Assembly (NCBI GenBank): GCA_002255065.1
Contig: NJEF01000004.1
Coordinates: forward strand, 1 to 16,699
Reading direction: 5' to 3'
Length of the DNA: 16,699 bases
Source of the DNA: Desulfurococcales archaeon ex4484_204
GTDB lineage: Archaea; Thermoproteota; Thermoprotei_A; Sulfolobales; NBVN01
Shown: positions 1 through 6,612 of the stretch, in pieces
Layout: every line of letters starts with the position of its first letter
Position numbering within the stretch: position 1 is the stretch's first letter
Notes under the pieces: generated by a model
What the model was told of the DNA's origin: nothing
What the model saw: the letters and a program-made list of their open reading frames with translations, nothing else
Database searches by the model: none
Translations under genes and position numbers: made by a program

Positions 1-941
1 GACCCGAACGAGGTAGCTATGGAGTGAAGGACCTCCACCCTCTCAGCCAGCTCCCTGAGGTCGCCAGTGAAGTCCTCCCTCTTCCTAAAACCTATGTTCG
101 GGGCCACGAAGTCAGGGTCAACACCGGCGGCCCTGAGCTCGTTGAGGTAGAACACCAGCTCCTTAGGGCTCGTTGGGTAGGGGGTCTCGTCTAGGGCTAC
201 CTCAACCCCGAACGCCCTACCGTTAAGGCCTCTAACAAGGTCGTGAACGACCTTAACGTACTCAACGCTCCTAAGGAGCTTTAACGCGAGCCTAGCAACG
301 TCCTCACGGCCGAACCTGACCACGTGCACCCCGCTATCGGTGAAGAACTTGAAGGACCTACCGACGTACCTACCCTCAAGCCCTCTCCTAAAACCCTCAT
401 CGAACCTCTCCTCGTAGAGGGCTGCCAGCTCGCCCCCACCGACCCTCTCAACGCTCAGGTCTATTAGCTCGCAGGTATCTATGGTTACGAAGTCAACACC
501 GCCAGCATCCCTAACCTCCCTAAACTCCCTCTCAATGTAGCTCAGCGACCTACGGACCTCCTCATCACTCAACCCGTACTCGAACCCCCCACCTGTAATC
601 CTCTTAATAGCCCTCTCAGGGGAGGCCATAAGGGATACGTGGTCGGCCTCAACCTCAACCAGAGCTCCATAGACCTCGGCCAGCTCGGTAGCCCTACCTA
701 CGTACTCAGCGATAGACGTCCCCGTATGGCCTAACAGCACGTGCCCCCCACCCTCTATAACGTCCCTCGGGGCCGTCTCCCTATTGAAAGACAGCATTAA
801 GCCCCCAACCGAGTCCCTAGCCCTAAACGCCTTAAGCACGGGTGGGGCAACAACATCCGGAAGCCTAACCCCCACAGATAGGTGGGGCACGGCCCCCAAG
901 TAAGCCCTACCCACAGAACCACCAGTAAGTAGTCCCAGCAC
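1..941 (-). CDS. UxaE/tagaturonate-epimerase-like sugar epimerase, partial (C-terminus off left edge)
   Basis: An open minus-strand frame runs from a GTG at 941 to the window edge without a stop, giving 313 residues. An in-frame TAA lies two codons before the GTG, so the GTG is the most upstream possible start. Recognisable pieces are VEADHVSLM and TIDTCE in the middle, then VALDETPYPTSPKEL, and near the edge DFVAPNIGFRKREDFTGDL. These resemble the blocks of the UxaE (tagaturonate/fructuronate epimerase) family: the ADH segment, a TIDPSDH-like segment, the DET...TSP block, and the APxxxG...GDL block. In that family the enzyme interconverts C5-epimeric hexuronates in pectin or uronate catabolism. 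The missing C-terminus would hold the rest of the barrel. Family assignment is by motif memory. The substrate is unknown, because the match is distant from bacterial members. No neighbour in the window supports uronate metabolism. Confidence 0.55.
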   Translation of the reverse strand, partial: MLGLLTGGSVGRAYLGAVPHLSVGVRLPDVVAPPVLKAFRARDSVGGLMLSFNRETAPRDVIEGGGHVLLGHTGTSIAEYVGRATELAEVYGALVEVEADHVSLMASPERAIKRITGGGFEYGLSDEEVRRSLSYIEREFREVRDAGGVDFVTIDTCELIDLSVERVGGGELAALYEERFDEGFRRGLEGRYVGRSFKFFTDSGVHVVRFGREDVARLALKLLRSVEYVKVVHDLVRGLNGRAFGVEVALDETPYPTSPKELVFYLNELRAAGVDPDFVAPNIGFRKREDFTGDLRELAERVEVLHSIATSFG

Positions 942-1047
942 ACATTAATAAGTGAGCACGACCCAGCGATGAAACACCCCCAACCGTTATAATCTTCGGC
1001 AAGCTAGGTACTACACGCTATGGTAACACTACCTTAACCCATTATAC

Positions 1048-1057
1048 TTATATATTA
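1048..1057 (+). promoter_or_regulatory. TATA-like box for the zinc-finger/DUF457 pair
   Basis: CTTATATATT lies in a very AT-rich stretch (about 1041-1081) and is centred about 42 nt before the GTG at 1094. Transcription would start near 1079 and leave a short leader of about 15 nt containing GGTG, a weak ribosome-binding sequence, at 1085-1088. Position and composition fit an archaeal promoter. No other gene on the plus strand could use it. Confidence 0.5.
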
Positions 1058-1093
1058 TTATCTTATTATCAACGAATATTATTTGGTGTAACA

Positions 1094-1264
1094 GTGCCTA
1101 GGTGTCCTTATTGTGGGAAGTGGTTTAAAACAAAGAAGGGCCTTAATGTCCATATTTCCAAGATGCACGCTCTTGAGAAGAACGTAGAGGAACTACTTGA
1201 CGTTCCCGGCTTAATGTCGGGAACTAGGAAGCGTAAGAAGGGTAAGGGCTTCTCCCTCTTTTGA
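1094..1264 (+). CDS. Small C2H2 zinc-finger protein
   Basis: This 56-codon gene starts with GTG and ends with TGA at 1262-1264. The N-terminus carries CPYCGKWFKTKKGLNVHISK followed by MH, a classical C2H2 finger with Cys4, Cys7, His20 and His25 (C-x2-C-x12-H-x4-H), including the aromatic and Leu core positions. The C-terminus is a basic tail (KRKKGKG). A single finger plus basic tail suggests sequence-specific nucleic-acid binding or a protein interaction module. Such one-finger proteins are common in crenarchaeal viruses and plasmids and also occur on archaeal chromosomes. The stop is 6 nt before the ATG of the DUF457 gene, so the two are almost certainly cotranscribed. Codons are A/T-richer than in the surrounding genes. 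The finger is unambiguous, but the biological role is unknown. Confidence 0.85.
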   Translation: MPRCPYCGKWFKTKKGLNVHISKMHALEKNVEELLDVPGLMSGTRKRKKGKGFSLF

Positions 1265-1270
1265 TGTGAT

Positions 1271-1729
1271 ATGAGGGCTGAAGGACATATAGGCCTATCA
1301 CTCCTGGTAATCTTCGGCATATACACGGTTTTTCAGGTTAGAAGTACGGAAATGCTGGAGCTCGGAATTCTTATTACAGCTTTTTCAACGCTACCTGATA
1401 TAGATATTAGGCTCGAAATCGCTCACAGGAAGTATACACATAACGTGACGGCAGCCATCGTATTTGGAGTGCTTATGGGGCTATTACTGCATCACGCAGG
1501 CGTGGGATTTATGAAGGGCTTTATTGCTGGCTTCGGAGGCACACTGCTACATATTTTAGGCGACATACCTACGTACATGAAGTTTAAGCCTTTAGCCCCA
1601 TTCTCACAGGCAAGAGTAGGTCTTGGCTTATTTAAAGCCAGTAACCCCGCTGTAAATAGGTCGTTCCTCCTCATCGGTGCAATGACATTCATACTATACC
1701 TCGTAATAATATACGTTGGCATCATTTAA
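1271..1729 (+). CDS. DUF457/YdjM-like membrane-bound metal-dependent hydrolase
   Basis: This 152-residue protein has about four hydrophobic segments (near 8-23, 31-41, 60-98 and 131-152). Between them are the conserved polar blocks of the YdjM/DUF457 (LexA-binding, inner-membrane-associated putative hydrolase) family: His6 in GHIGLS, LPDID (Asp43, Asp45), AHRKYTHN (His52, Arg53, His57), LLHILGD (His94, Asp98) and KPLAPFS. These residues are proposed metal ligands, and the family's true substrate is not established. Length is near the lower end for the family but all blocks are present, so it looks intact. It follows the zinc-finger gene by 6 nt, with GATGTGAT just before the ATG. The pair is flanked by gene-poor DNA and is AT-richer than the rest of the window, which suggests horizontal acquisition. 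Confidence 0.8.
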   Translation: MRAEGHIGLSLLVIFGIYTVFQVRSTEMLELGILITAFSTLPDIDIRLEIAHRKYTHNVTAAIVFGVLMGLLLHHAGVGFMKGFIAGFGGTLLHILGDIPTYMKFKPLAPFSQARVGLGLFKASNPAVNRSFLLIGAMTFILYLVIIYVGII

Positions 1730-1981
1730 ATGCTGGGAGCGACCTAAATAAATAGCGTTACATAGCCCTCGACCCCCTAATGATACATGGATACTTTAGT
1801 TGAAGACCAAGTTACTCTCCACTGAAGGTATGCAGTCCCGGGCCTTACCAGCGTATATTAAACATTTAGGTTAGTGTTTACTCCTTAGAGTCTGTCTTGG
1901 GATATCATCAATATTAAGGGGTTTAAGAAAGTATCTATAAGGGTCTCACTACTTCAGATGACGTAACATCTATAGGGGGAT

Positions 1982-2149
1982 ATGCTCACTTACCTAGGCT
2001 TTAATGACTCCTGGAAGACTATTACCGTCGAGATGCCGGCGGGGTTAAGAAACTCTGCACCAGGTGAGGTTAGGTCGCTAACCCTCGATATGTTTGGGAG
2101 GCTGAAAACTGAAGCAAGTTACGAGTTCCCCGCTTTCAGAACCTCATGA
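1982..2149 (+). pseudogene. 55-codon ORF, possible tail of a decayed gene (transposon TnpB-like?)
   Basis: An ATG-initiated frame encodes 55 residues ending in TGA. Codon choice looks protein-like (GAG, GTT, AGG, CTA, GGG), and the C-terminus contains EVRSLTLD and GRLKTEASYEFPAFR. The general look, with a Pro/Glu-rich linker and an EASYEFPAF-like end, is reminiscent of the extreme C-terminal tails of some crenarchaeal IS605-type TnpB proteins. No RuvC or zinc-ribbon residues are present upstream, so at most this would be a remnant. The identification is weak. It could instead be a chance ORF or a genuine small protein. The TGA overlaps the ATG of the next small ORF (ATGA). Confidence 0.25.
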
Positions 2150-2319
2150 TCCTTGACGGGCTAACTACTGAGGGGAACATCAAAATGCTTAGACCCCCCC
2201 ACAGCTCTAGACCCTCGATTAATGGGTTAATAGGTCTTGAAAGTAAGAGGAGGGTTAAGTTATTTGAGCTGTTGAGGTGGTTAAATAAAGGGAAGGGTTG
2301 GTATTGCTACTGCCCCTAG
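2146..2319 (+). CDS. 57-codon hypothetical micro-ORF overlapping the previous one
   Basis: The frame opens at the ATG that overlaps the TGA of the preceding micro-ORF (ATGA) and ends in TAG. The second half is basic and amphipathic (ESKRRVKLFELLRWLNKGKG), and the end carries CYC. No family is recognised. The ATGA junction is what one expects for translationally coupled genes, but both frames are short enough to occur by chance. Confidence 0.2.
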   Translation: MILDGLTTEGNIKMLRPPHSSRPSINGLIGLESKRRVKLFELLRWLNKGKGWYCYCP

Positions 2320-2485
2320 CCAGGATTTCTTCGGGGTGGCTTAGTAGAAGCCATGAAAGTATGGAAGCGAGTAGCTATACACCTACCCATACAGGGGTGT
2401 GCTGCACTTGTAGTGAGGCCTCTTCACAGGGCTAGGTGCCACTACATGTAATAACCCCTGAACTGGTAATTGATCGGGTTAGTGG

Positions 2486-3379
2486 ATGTCTAGGGGTGAG
2501 CTCCTCCTGGTAGTGATTACCTCCTTAATTATCGCGGTTGCTGCAGGCTTAGTAATCACGCTAACTACTTATGGCCCCCCTCAAACAACTACCTCCTCCC
2601 CGGCATCAACAGTTAGCACCCCGTTAACGACGACGCCGGCTCCTACTACGGCACCTAGGGCTGGGTACGTTAGGGTTGTCGTGGTTGTCGATAACAACGT
2701 GTTTAGGGAGGGCCTAGCAACGCCTTGGGGTATCTCGATGTACGTTGAAACACCTAGTGCTAGGTTCCTGTTCGATACAGGGCCTGACTCAGCCGACCTG
2801 GAGGGCAACGCCGCCTCCCTAGGCATAGACCTGGGCTCTATAGACTTCGTCGTGATAAGCCATGAGCACGGGGACCACATAGGTGGGCTACCCTTAATTG
2901 CTAGGGTTAGGCCCGGGTTAACGGTCTACATACCGTCGGGGGCTAGCCCCTACCTAAGGGAGCACGTTAGGGAGCTAGGCCTTAACCCCGTAGTCATTAA
3001 CGAGACAACGGAGGTTGCTGAGGGGGTCTACGTAGTTAAGCCACTCTACGGCCCCCCATACGAGGAGGCGGCAGCCGTTAAGACCCCTAGAGGCCTCCTA
3101 GTCCTGGTTGGGTGCAGCCACCCAGGTGCTAACAACCTGGTTAGGCAGGCCGTTAAGGACGTAGGTATTAAGCCTTACGCAGTCATAGGGGGCTTCCACC
3201 TCGGCGGCACCCCGGTAGGGGTGGTTAAGAGCGTTATCGACGACCTAGTCGAGCTAGGGGTTCAGAAGATATACCCAATACACTGCAGCGGCAGCAACAC
3301 AAGGGAGTACGTAGCTGAGAACTACTCGGACAGGTACGGTGACGGCGGGGTAGGGCTGGAGGTCGTTGTTAAGGGCTGA
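2486..3379 (+). CDS. Membrane-anchored metallo-beta-lactamase-fold hydrolase (COG1237-like)
   Basis: This 297-residue protein begins with one hydrophobic helix (about 6-28), a signal anchor, followed by a Thr/Ser/Pro-rich linker (about 30-58) typical of secreted archaeal proteins. The catalytic domain from about 60 carries the metal-binding motif HEHGDH (His126, His128, Asp130, His131), the third-site His212 in GCSHPGANN, His238 in GGFHL and His266 in YPIHCSG. The GCSHxGxxN and GGFHL blocks resemble COG1237, which includes dihydropteroate-ribofuranosylaminobenzene phosphate synthase-type enzymes of methanopterin synthesis. Those enzymes are cytoplasmic, whereas the anchor here would place the domain outside the membrane, so a different substrate is likely. 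It converges with the CcdA-type gene downstream. The fold is certain; the substrate is unknown. Confidence 0.85.
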   Translation: MSRGELLLVVITSLIIAVAAGLVITLTTYGPPQTTTSSPASTVSTPLTTTPAPTTAPRAGYVRVVVVVDNNVFREGLATPWGISMYVETPSARFLFDTGPDSADLEGNAASLGIDLGSIDFVVISHEHGDHIGGLPLIARVRPGLTVYIPSGASPYLREHVRELGLNPVVINETTEVAEGVYVVKPLYGPPYEEAAAVKTPRGLLVLVGCSHPGANNLVRQAVKDVGIKPYAVIGGFHLGGTPVGVVKSVIDDLVELGVQKIYPIHCSGSNTREYVAENYSDRYGDGGVGLEVVVKG

Positions 3380-3419
3380 GCCAAGCGCTGGTGAGGTGTT
3401 AAGGGCTGCGGAGGCATCA

Positions 3420-3432
3420 GGGCTTTCAGCCC
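3420..3432. terminator. Small hairpin between convergent genes
   Basis: GGGCT-TTC-AGCCC forms a perfect 5-bp stem with a 3-nt loop, placed between the end of the metallo-beta-lactamase gene and the end of the CcdA-type gene. A bidirectional role in 3'-end formation is plausible. There is no T-run, so support is modest. Confidence 0.3.
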
Positions 3433-3435
3433 GTG

Positions 3436-4608
3436 TTAGTGGGTGAAGAGTAGGTACACACCTATCGCTACGAGCATTGCCCCAGCTATGACGGACATAT
3501 GCTTGTCGTGCCTAACTATGAACTCCTGAACCATCCTGAACCTCATTGAGGTAGCTACTACAGCCGTGATCGCTGCTAGGGGCGCGATGAATATGAGGTT
3601 GTAGGCAGCTATTAGGGCTAGTGATGCGGGTAGGGGGTACCTGGAAGCTAGCCCGGCGAACACTATATACGGGCCTGAGGAGCAGGGGAGGAGGGTGAAC
3701 GTAACTAGCAGGCCTAGGAGGGCTGATAGAGCTACCGATGCCTTAGCCCTCCTCACAAGGTTTATGATGGAGCCCTTAGCAACAACCCTTGACTTACCTA
3801 GTATCCCGGTAGCTATGACCCAGGCACCGAAGCCTATAGCTATAGCTGATAGGGCCCAGGTGGGTACGTAGGTGAGGATCGAGAGGAGCCCGATGCCTAG
3901 GAGGAAGTACCCGACGTAGACAGCCCCTATGAATGCCCCGCCGGTAGCAACGACTAACCCCCTCCTACCAACCCTAGCTGCTGTTAGGGCTGTTGCAGTA
4001 ACTAGGAGTATGTATATGTAGGTAGCGCAAGGGTTAACCGCGTCGCTGAGGGCTAGGCCTACTAGGGCCGCTAGGGTGAGGGCTATGGGTGGTGGGGAAC
4101 CACTAACACCACCCTTAGGTGTTGAGGGCTTATGGCTGGGTTTAGGGGTGGTTGCTAAGCCCTTAAGAACCTCCGGGGCGTACTCAGCTAGTGCCTCCCT
4201 AGGATCTATCTTAGCCATGCCCGTCCTAGCAACCCCGTTGTACACAGCTACCTCGCTACCTCCAAGCATAGCTAGGGACCTCCAGAAGTCCTCGCTCCTA
4301 ACAGCCCCAACCACGACGGCCTTAACACCCCCCTCAGAGATTACCAGGGTTACCGGTATGTATGGAGGTATCTTAGCCTCCTTAACGAGCCTGTAGTACC
4401 TTAAAGTGCAGTTCTTCTCGCTTAGGGGGCAGAAGTAGTAGGGGATCCCTGCACGGTCTAGGAAGTCCTTAAGAACCCTGCAGGCCGAGCAGTGGGGGTC
4501 CCCGTAGACGTAGAGGGTTAGCCCGCTGCACGTAGCTACGTAAGCCGCTGCCAGCAGGGCTGTTGCGAGCGCCGCGATAGCTACGGCGGCCCTCCCCACG
4601 TTGAGCAC
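3436..4608 (-). CDS. Thioredoxin-like/CcdA (DsbD-type) membrane thiol-disulfide fusion protein
   Basis: This 390-residue protein starts with GTG and an N-terminal hydrophobic segment (about 7-27). A thioredoxin/glutaredoxin-like domain (about 30-120) follows, with a CxxC redox pair in HCSAC (Cys40, Cys43). A Lys/Ser/Pro linker (about 153-172) leads into about six transmembrane helices of the CcdA/DsbD family. The two membrane cysteines are in DAVNPCA (Cys193) and LLPCSSGPY (Cys309), the signature pair that shuttles electrons across the membrane. By family knowledge, it would carry reductant from cytoplasmic thioredoxin to an extracytoplasmic CxxC domain, here fused in the same chain. The gene follows the M23-like gene by 32 nt on the same strand, so they may be cotranscribed. 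Cys60 and Cys67 near the Trx domain may form a structural disulfide. Confidence 0.88.
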   Translation of the reverse strand: MLNVGRAAVAIAALATALLAAAYVATCSGLTLYVYGDPHCSACRVLKDFLDRAGIPYYFCPLSEKNCTLRYYRLVKEAKIPPYIPVTLVISEGGVKAVVVGAVRSEDFWRSLAMLGGSEVAVYNGVARTGMAKIDPREALAEYAPEVLKGLATTPKPSHKPSTPKGGVSGSPPPIALTLAALVGLALSDAVNPCATYIYILLVTATALTAARVGRRGLVVATGGAFIGAVYVGYFLLGIGLLSILTYVPTWALSAIAIGFGAWVIATGILGKSRVVAKGSIINLVRRAKASVALSALLGLLVTFTLLPCSSGPYIVFAGLASRYPLPASLALIAAYNLIFIAPLAAITAVVATSMRFRMVQEFIVRHDKHMSVIAGAMLVAIGVYLLFTH

Positions 4609-4640
4609 CGCTAAATCTCTTTTAGAGCCAATTTTTTCTT

Positions 4641-5522
4641 TTAGGTGATTAATAATTCATTGACCCCTAACTCAACAACCCCCCTAAACGACTCCGGAGG
4701 TGTCTCCTTATCGAGGATCGCCTTAACCCCCCTGAATAGGGGGTAGGTACCGATGCCCAACACCCTAACCCCGCTAACACTGAATGCCTTAGTAGGGGTT
4801 AGAACAGCTACGGAACCCCTAACAGCTGTAACCCTCCCTACAACCTCATGGAGGAAGCGCACGGAGGCCCCTGCATAGCCCTCGAGCTCCCCGCTAATTA
4901 TTACGCCGCCGTACCCGTAGTGAGGTATCCCGGCGTCTAGGAGGCCCGCGTAGCCCTCAACGTAAGCACATGGGTAGCCCTCGTCAACCGGTTCCAGGAT
5001 GACGTGCTGGCTCCCTACACGCCTCACCACACACCTACACGTCCCCATGCAGGGGAGCTTGGAGACCTCCCTAAAGAACTCCGGGGTAGGTCTTAGGGGG
5101 TATGCACCCCTAACCCTTAGGGGGTCTGACGCGGGCCTGACCTCGACGTGCATGTGGTGATCCGACCAGGGCATCATGTAGCCCGACGTAACGTACCTAC
5201 CTAGGTAGTCCCCGAGCCTTAACCTATCCCCTACCCTAACAGATGGCTCTACGTGGAGCATCTTAACAGCCACCCCTTCGCCGACATCAACTATCAATAC
5301 GTAGTCGTAGGGCTCCGCATCACCCCTATTCCTAGGCGTGGGCACCTTAACCAACCCCTTAACCACCCCGCCCTCGAGGGGGTAGTAGGGCTCATCAGCG
5401 TACACATCGAGAGCCGTGCCCAGCACGTGGGCCAGGTAGGGGGAGTTAGTCAGTGAGACGTAAGTACTCCGTGTATCGATCAGTAGGTCGACCCCGGCAG
5501 CAGTGAACACCCTTAGAAACAC
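4641..5522 (-). CDS. Archaeal LytM/M23-like metallopeptidase-fold protein
   Basis: This 293-residue protein starts with GTG at 5522, 12 nt after an in-frame TAA. Residues about 30-130 follow the LytM (M23) pattern: HVLGTALDVY (His32, Asp39), a beta hairpin, MLHVEPSVRVGDRLRLGD with His90 at the YxHL position, then DHHMHVEVRP (His123, His125), matching the HxHxE block. In classic M23 enzymes the first motif is HxGxD with four residues between ligands. Here His32 and Asp39 are seven apart, so the metal site may be altered. No signal peptide is visible, and archaea generally lack the usual peptidoglycan substrate. A second domain (about 150-293) includes a Cys cluster (CMGTCRC, then Cys185) and is not recognised. 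A TATA-like GTTTTTAC lies about 36 nt upstream. Fold assignment is reasonable; activity is doubtful. Confidence 0.6.
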   Translation of the reverse strand: MFLRVFTAAGVDLLIDTRSTYVSLTNSPYLAHVLGTALDVYADEPYYPLEGGVVKGLVKVPTPRNRGDAEPYDYVLIVDVGEGVAVKMLHVEPSVRVGDRLRLGDYLGRYVTSGYMMPWSDHHMHVEVRPASDPLRVRGAYPLRPTPEFFREVSKLPCMGTCRCVVRRVGSQHVILEPVDEGYPCAYVEGYAGLLDAGIPHYGYGGVIISGELEGYAGASVRFLHEVVGRVTAVRGSVAVLTPTKAFSVSGVRVLGIGTYPLFRGVKAILDKETPPESFRGVVELGVNELLIT

Positions 5523-5975
5523 TCCTACCAGCCCTTAGTAGATGGGTTAGGCATAGGTAAAAACGTTAGCTACACCAGCTAAGGGCGTGCCGTAGACAGC
5601 GACCCAGCTAAGCACGTTACCACTGTACCTACAGCAATAGCTGAGCAGGCATTACGGCCTCCAGACACACTCCTTAACCACGACCAGTAGCGCTAGCAGC
5701 AACCACCCTCAGGTTGAGGCCCTCACTTAAGATCTGGGTAAGTGCTCCCTAGGTCACCGCATACCAGGCATGGGCGTTGGGAGGGGTTTAAGGTAGCTCC
5801 GAGCTAATCATAGTAGCCTAGTAACGCCTAATCCATGGCTAGTCAGTGCTGAACCAGGGGATAGGGAGCTACGGCGCTGGAGGGCTAGCTGCACGGAGCT
5901 ACCGCTAATAACAAGTAGCGCAACCCCACTAACTCCGGCACAGAGCTCCAGCATTAGGTACCCGTGAAGGCAGCA
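5523..5975. other. 453-nt intergenic region with an inverted repeat; possible decayed DNA
   Basis: No credible gene is seen on either strand, and minus-strand fragments are interrupted by stops every 10-30 codons. The part next to 5522 serves as promoter for the M23-like gene. The centre holds a 10-bp perfect inverted repeat listed separately. Composition resembles coding DNA of the region, so part of it could be a decayed gene, but no family is recognisable. Confidence 0.45.
5792..5903. repeat. Inverted repeat enclosing about 92 nt
   Basis: GGTAGCTCCG (5792-5801) is the exact reverse complement of CGGAGCTACC (5894-5903). A third partial copy, GGAGCTACGG, sits at about 5866-5875. The arms could close a structured RNA of roughly 112 nt or mark the ends of a miniature element. 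There is no obvious target-site duplication next to the arms. Confidence 0.4.
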
Positions 5976-6521
5976 TTAAGGAGGGCGTGGGGCTAGGGTA
6001 GCTACATTATGGGTGGTGGTTGCTCCTCGTCTCTCACTCATTCTTAACTTACCTACAGGGTCCCACTTAAATCTCCATAAACCCCTACCAATATCCTCTA
6101 GAACTAGTTCTAGCTCGCTTGCCAGTACATCACTTATTAATGCTTCATCGGCTAGCGGTGATATGACTAAGTCAACCATAACCCTCTTAGAGCTAGCGTC
6201 CTTAGTTAACACCTGGGCACGGGCCGCGTTCCTCACAACCCAAACCCTTAACGGCCCTCCAGCGGTATCGAATACCTCCTCACGGGCTGTGGGCGGTGGT
6301 GGCCATAAACCTAGCTCCCTAGCTAGTGCTATAGGGATCATTAGCTGGGGGCTATCCGCTTCATAACCGCTATTAATTAATGCGACCGCTTCTACGTACC
6401 TACCCCCTCGCTCCACCCTCAACCTCACCCTTACCGCCACGGGAACCACCAATAAAGCCCTTAATCCTGCCAACCCTAACCCTCCTAGCCTTAATCCTGC
6501 CAACCCTAACCAACAACCCAC
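5976..6521 (-). CDS. Retropepsin-like aspartic-protease-fold protein with altered active site
   Basis: The ORF encodes 181 residues from a GTG at 6521. From about residue 30 it resembles archaeal retropepsin-like proteins: a strand, ALINSGYEADSPQLMIP, a hydrophobic-hydrophobic-LGL segment, then FDTAGGPLRVWVV and, late, ALISDVLASELELVLED with GLWRFKWDP. In active members of the aspartic-protease fold the first motif is D-S/T-G. Here it is Asn50-Ser51-Gly52, so hydrolytic activity is not expected, although Asp56 is nearby. Residues 5-24 are a tenfold-periodic Gly/Leu/Ala repeat created by a DNA duplication. The conserved domain could also start from in-frame GTG codons at 6449 or 6440. A TATA-like TGTTTAGATT about 31 nt before 6521 favours the long form. 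The role is unknown. Confidence 0.6.
   Translation of the reverse strand: MGCWLGLAGLRLGGLGLAGLRALLVVPVAVRVRLRVERGGRYVEAVALINSGYEADSPQLMIPIALARELGLWPPPPTAREEVFDTAGGPLRVWVVRNAARAQVLTKDASSKRVMVDLVISPLADEALISDVLASELELVLEDIGRGLWRFKWDPVGKLRMSERRGATTTHNVATLAPRPP
6459..6511. repeat. Tandem 30-bp direct repeat inside a 5' coding end
   Basis: A 23-nt sequence occurs identically at 6459-6481 and 6489-6511, with 7 nt between the copies, giving a period of 30 bp. Thirty is a multiple of three, so on the minus strand it keeps the reading frame and encodes two copies of LGLAGLR at the N-terminus of the retropepsin-like protein. Perfect identity suggests a recent duplication. Confidence 0.85.
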
Positions 6522-6592
6522 ACCAACCTATACACTGTATTAGGGCTAATCTAAACATATGCACATAGTTCTAAATAATATTTTATGGAAGG

Positions 6593-6607
6593 TGCTTTAT
6601 TAAAGCA
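6593..6607. promoter_or_regulatory. 15-nt perfect palindrome, possible operator
   Basis: TGCTTTA-T-TAAAGCA is a perfect palindrome with a single central base. Beyond it, AAGG on the left and CCTT on the right extend the pairing if two T residues bulge out. It lies about 72-86 nt before the GTG at 6521. An operator for a dimeric regulator or a small hairpin are both possible. Confidence 0.3.
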
Positions 6608-6612
6608 TTCCT

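Larger units (their letters stand above)
1730..2485. other. Gene-poor 756-nt region with possible relic ORFs
   Basis: There is no ORF above 60 codons and no tRNA-like T-loop or CRISPR repeat. Two overlapping micro-ORFs in its centre are listed separately. Elsewhere stops are frequent in all frames. A small perfect hairpin, GGCTT-AGTAG-AAGCC, lies around 2338-2352. The stretch directly before the metallo-beta-lactamase gene has only a weak TATA-like element (TGTAATAA, around 2447-2454), about 35 nt before the ATG at 2486. The base composition is intermediate between the AT-rich cassette upstream and the GC-richer genes downstream. Confidence 0.5.

Noticed and set aside
6013..6366. 117-codon plus-strand frame opposite the retropepsin-like gene
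   Set aside because: Composition is Ser/Leu/Thr-rich as in other antisense shadows, and the minus-strand frame has the family motifs.
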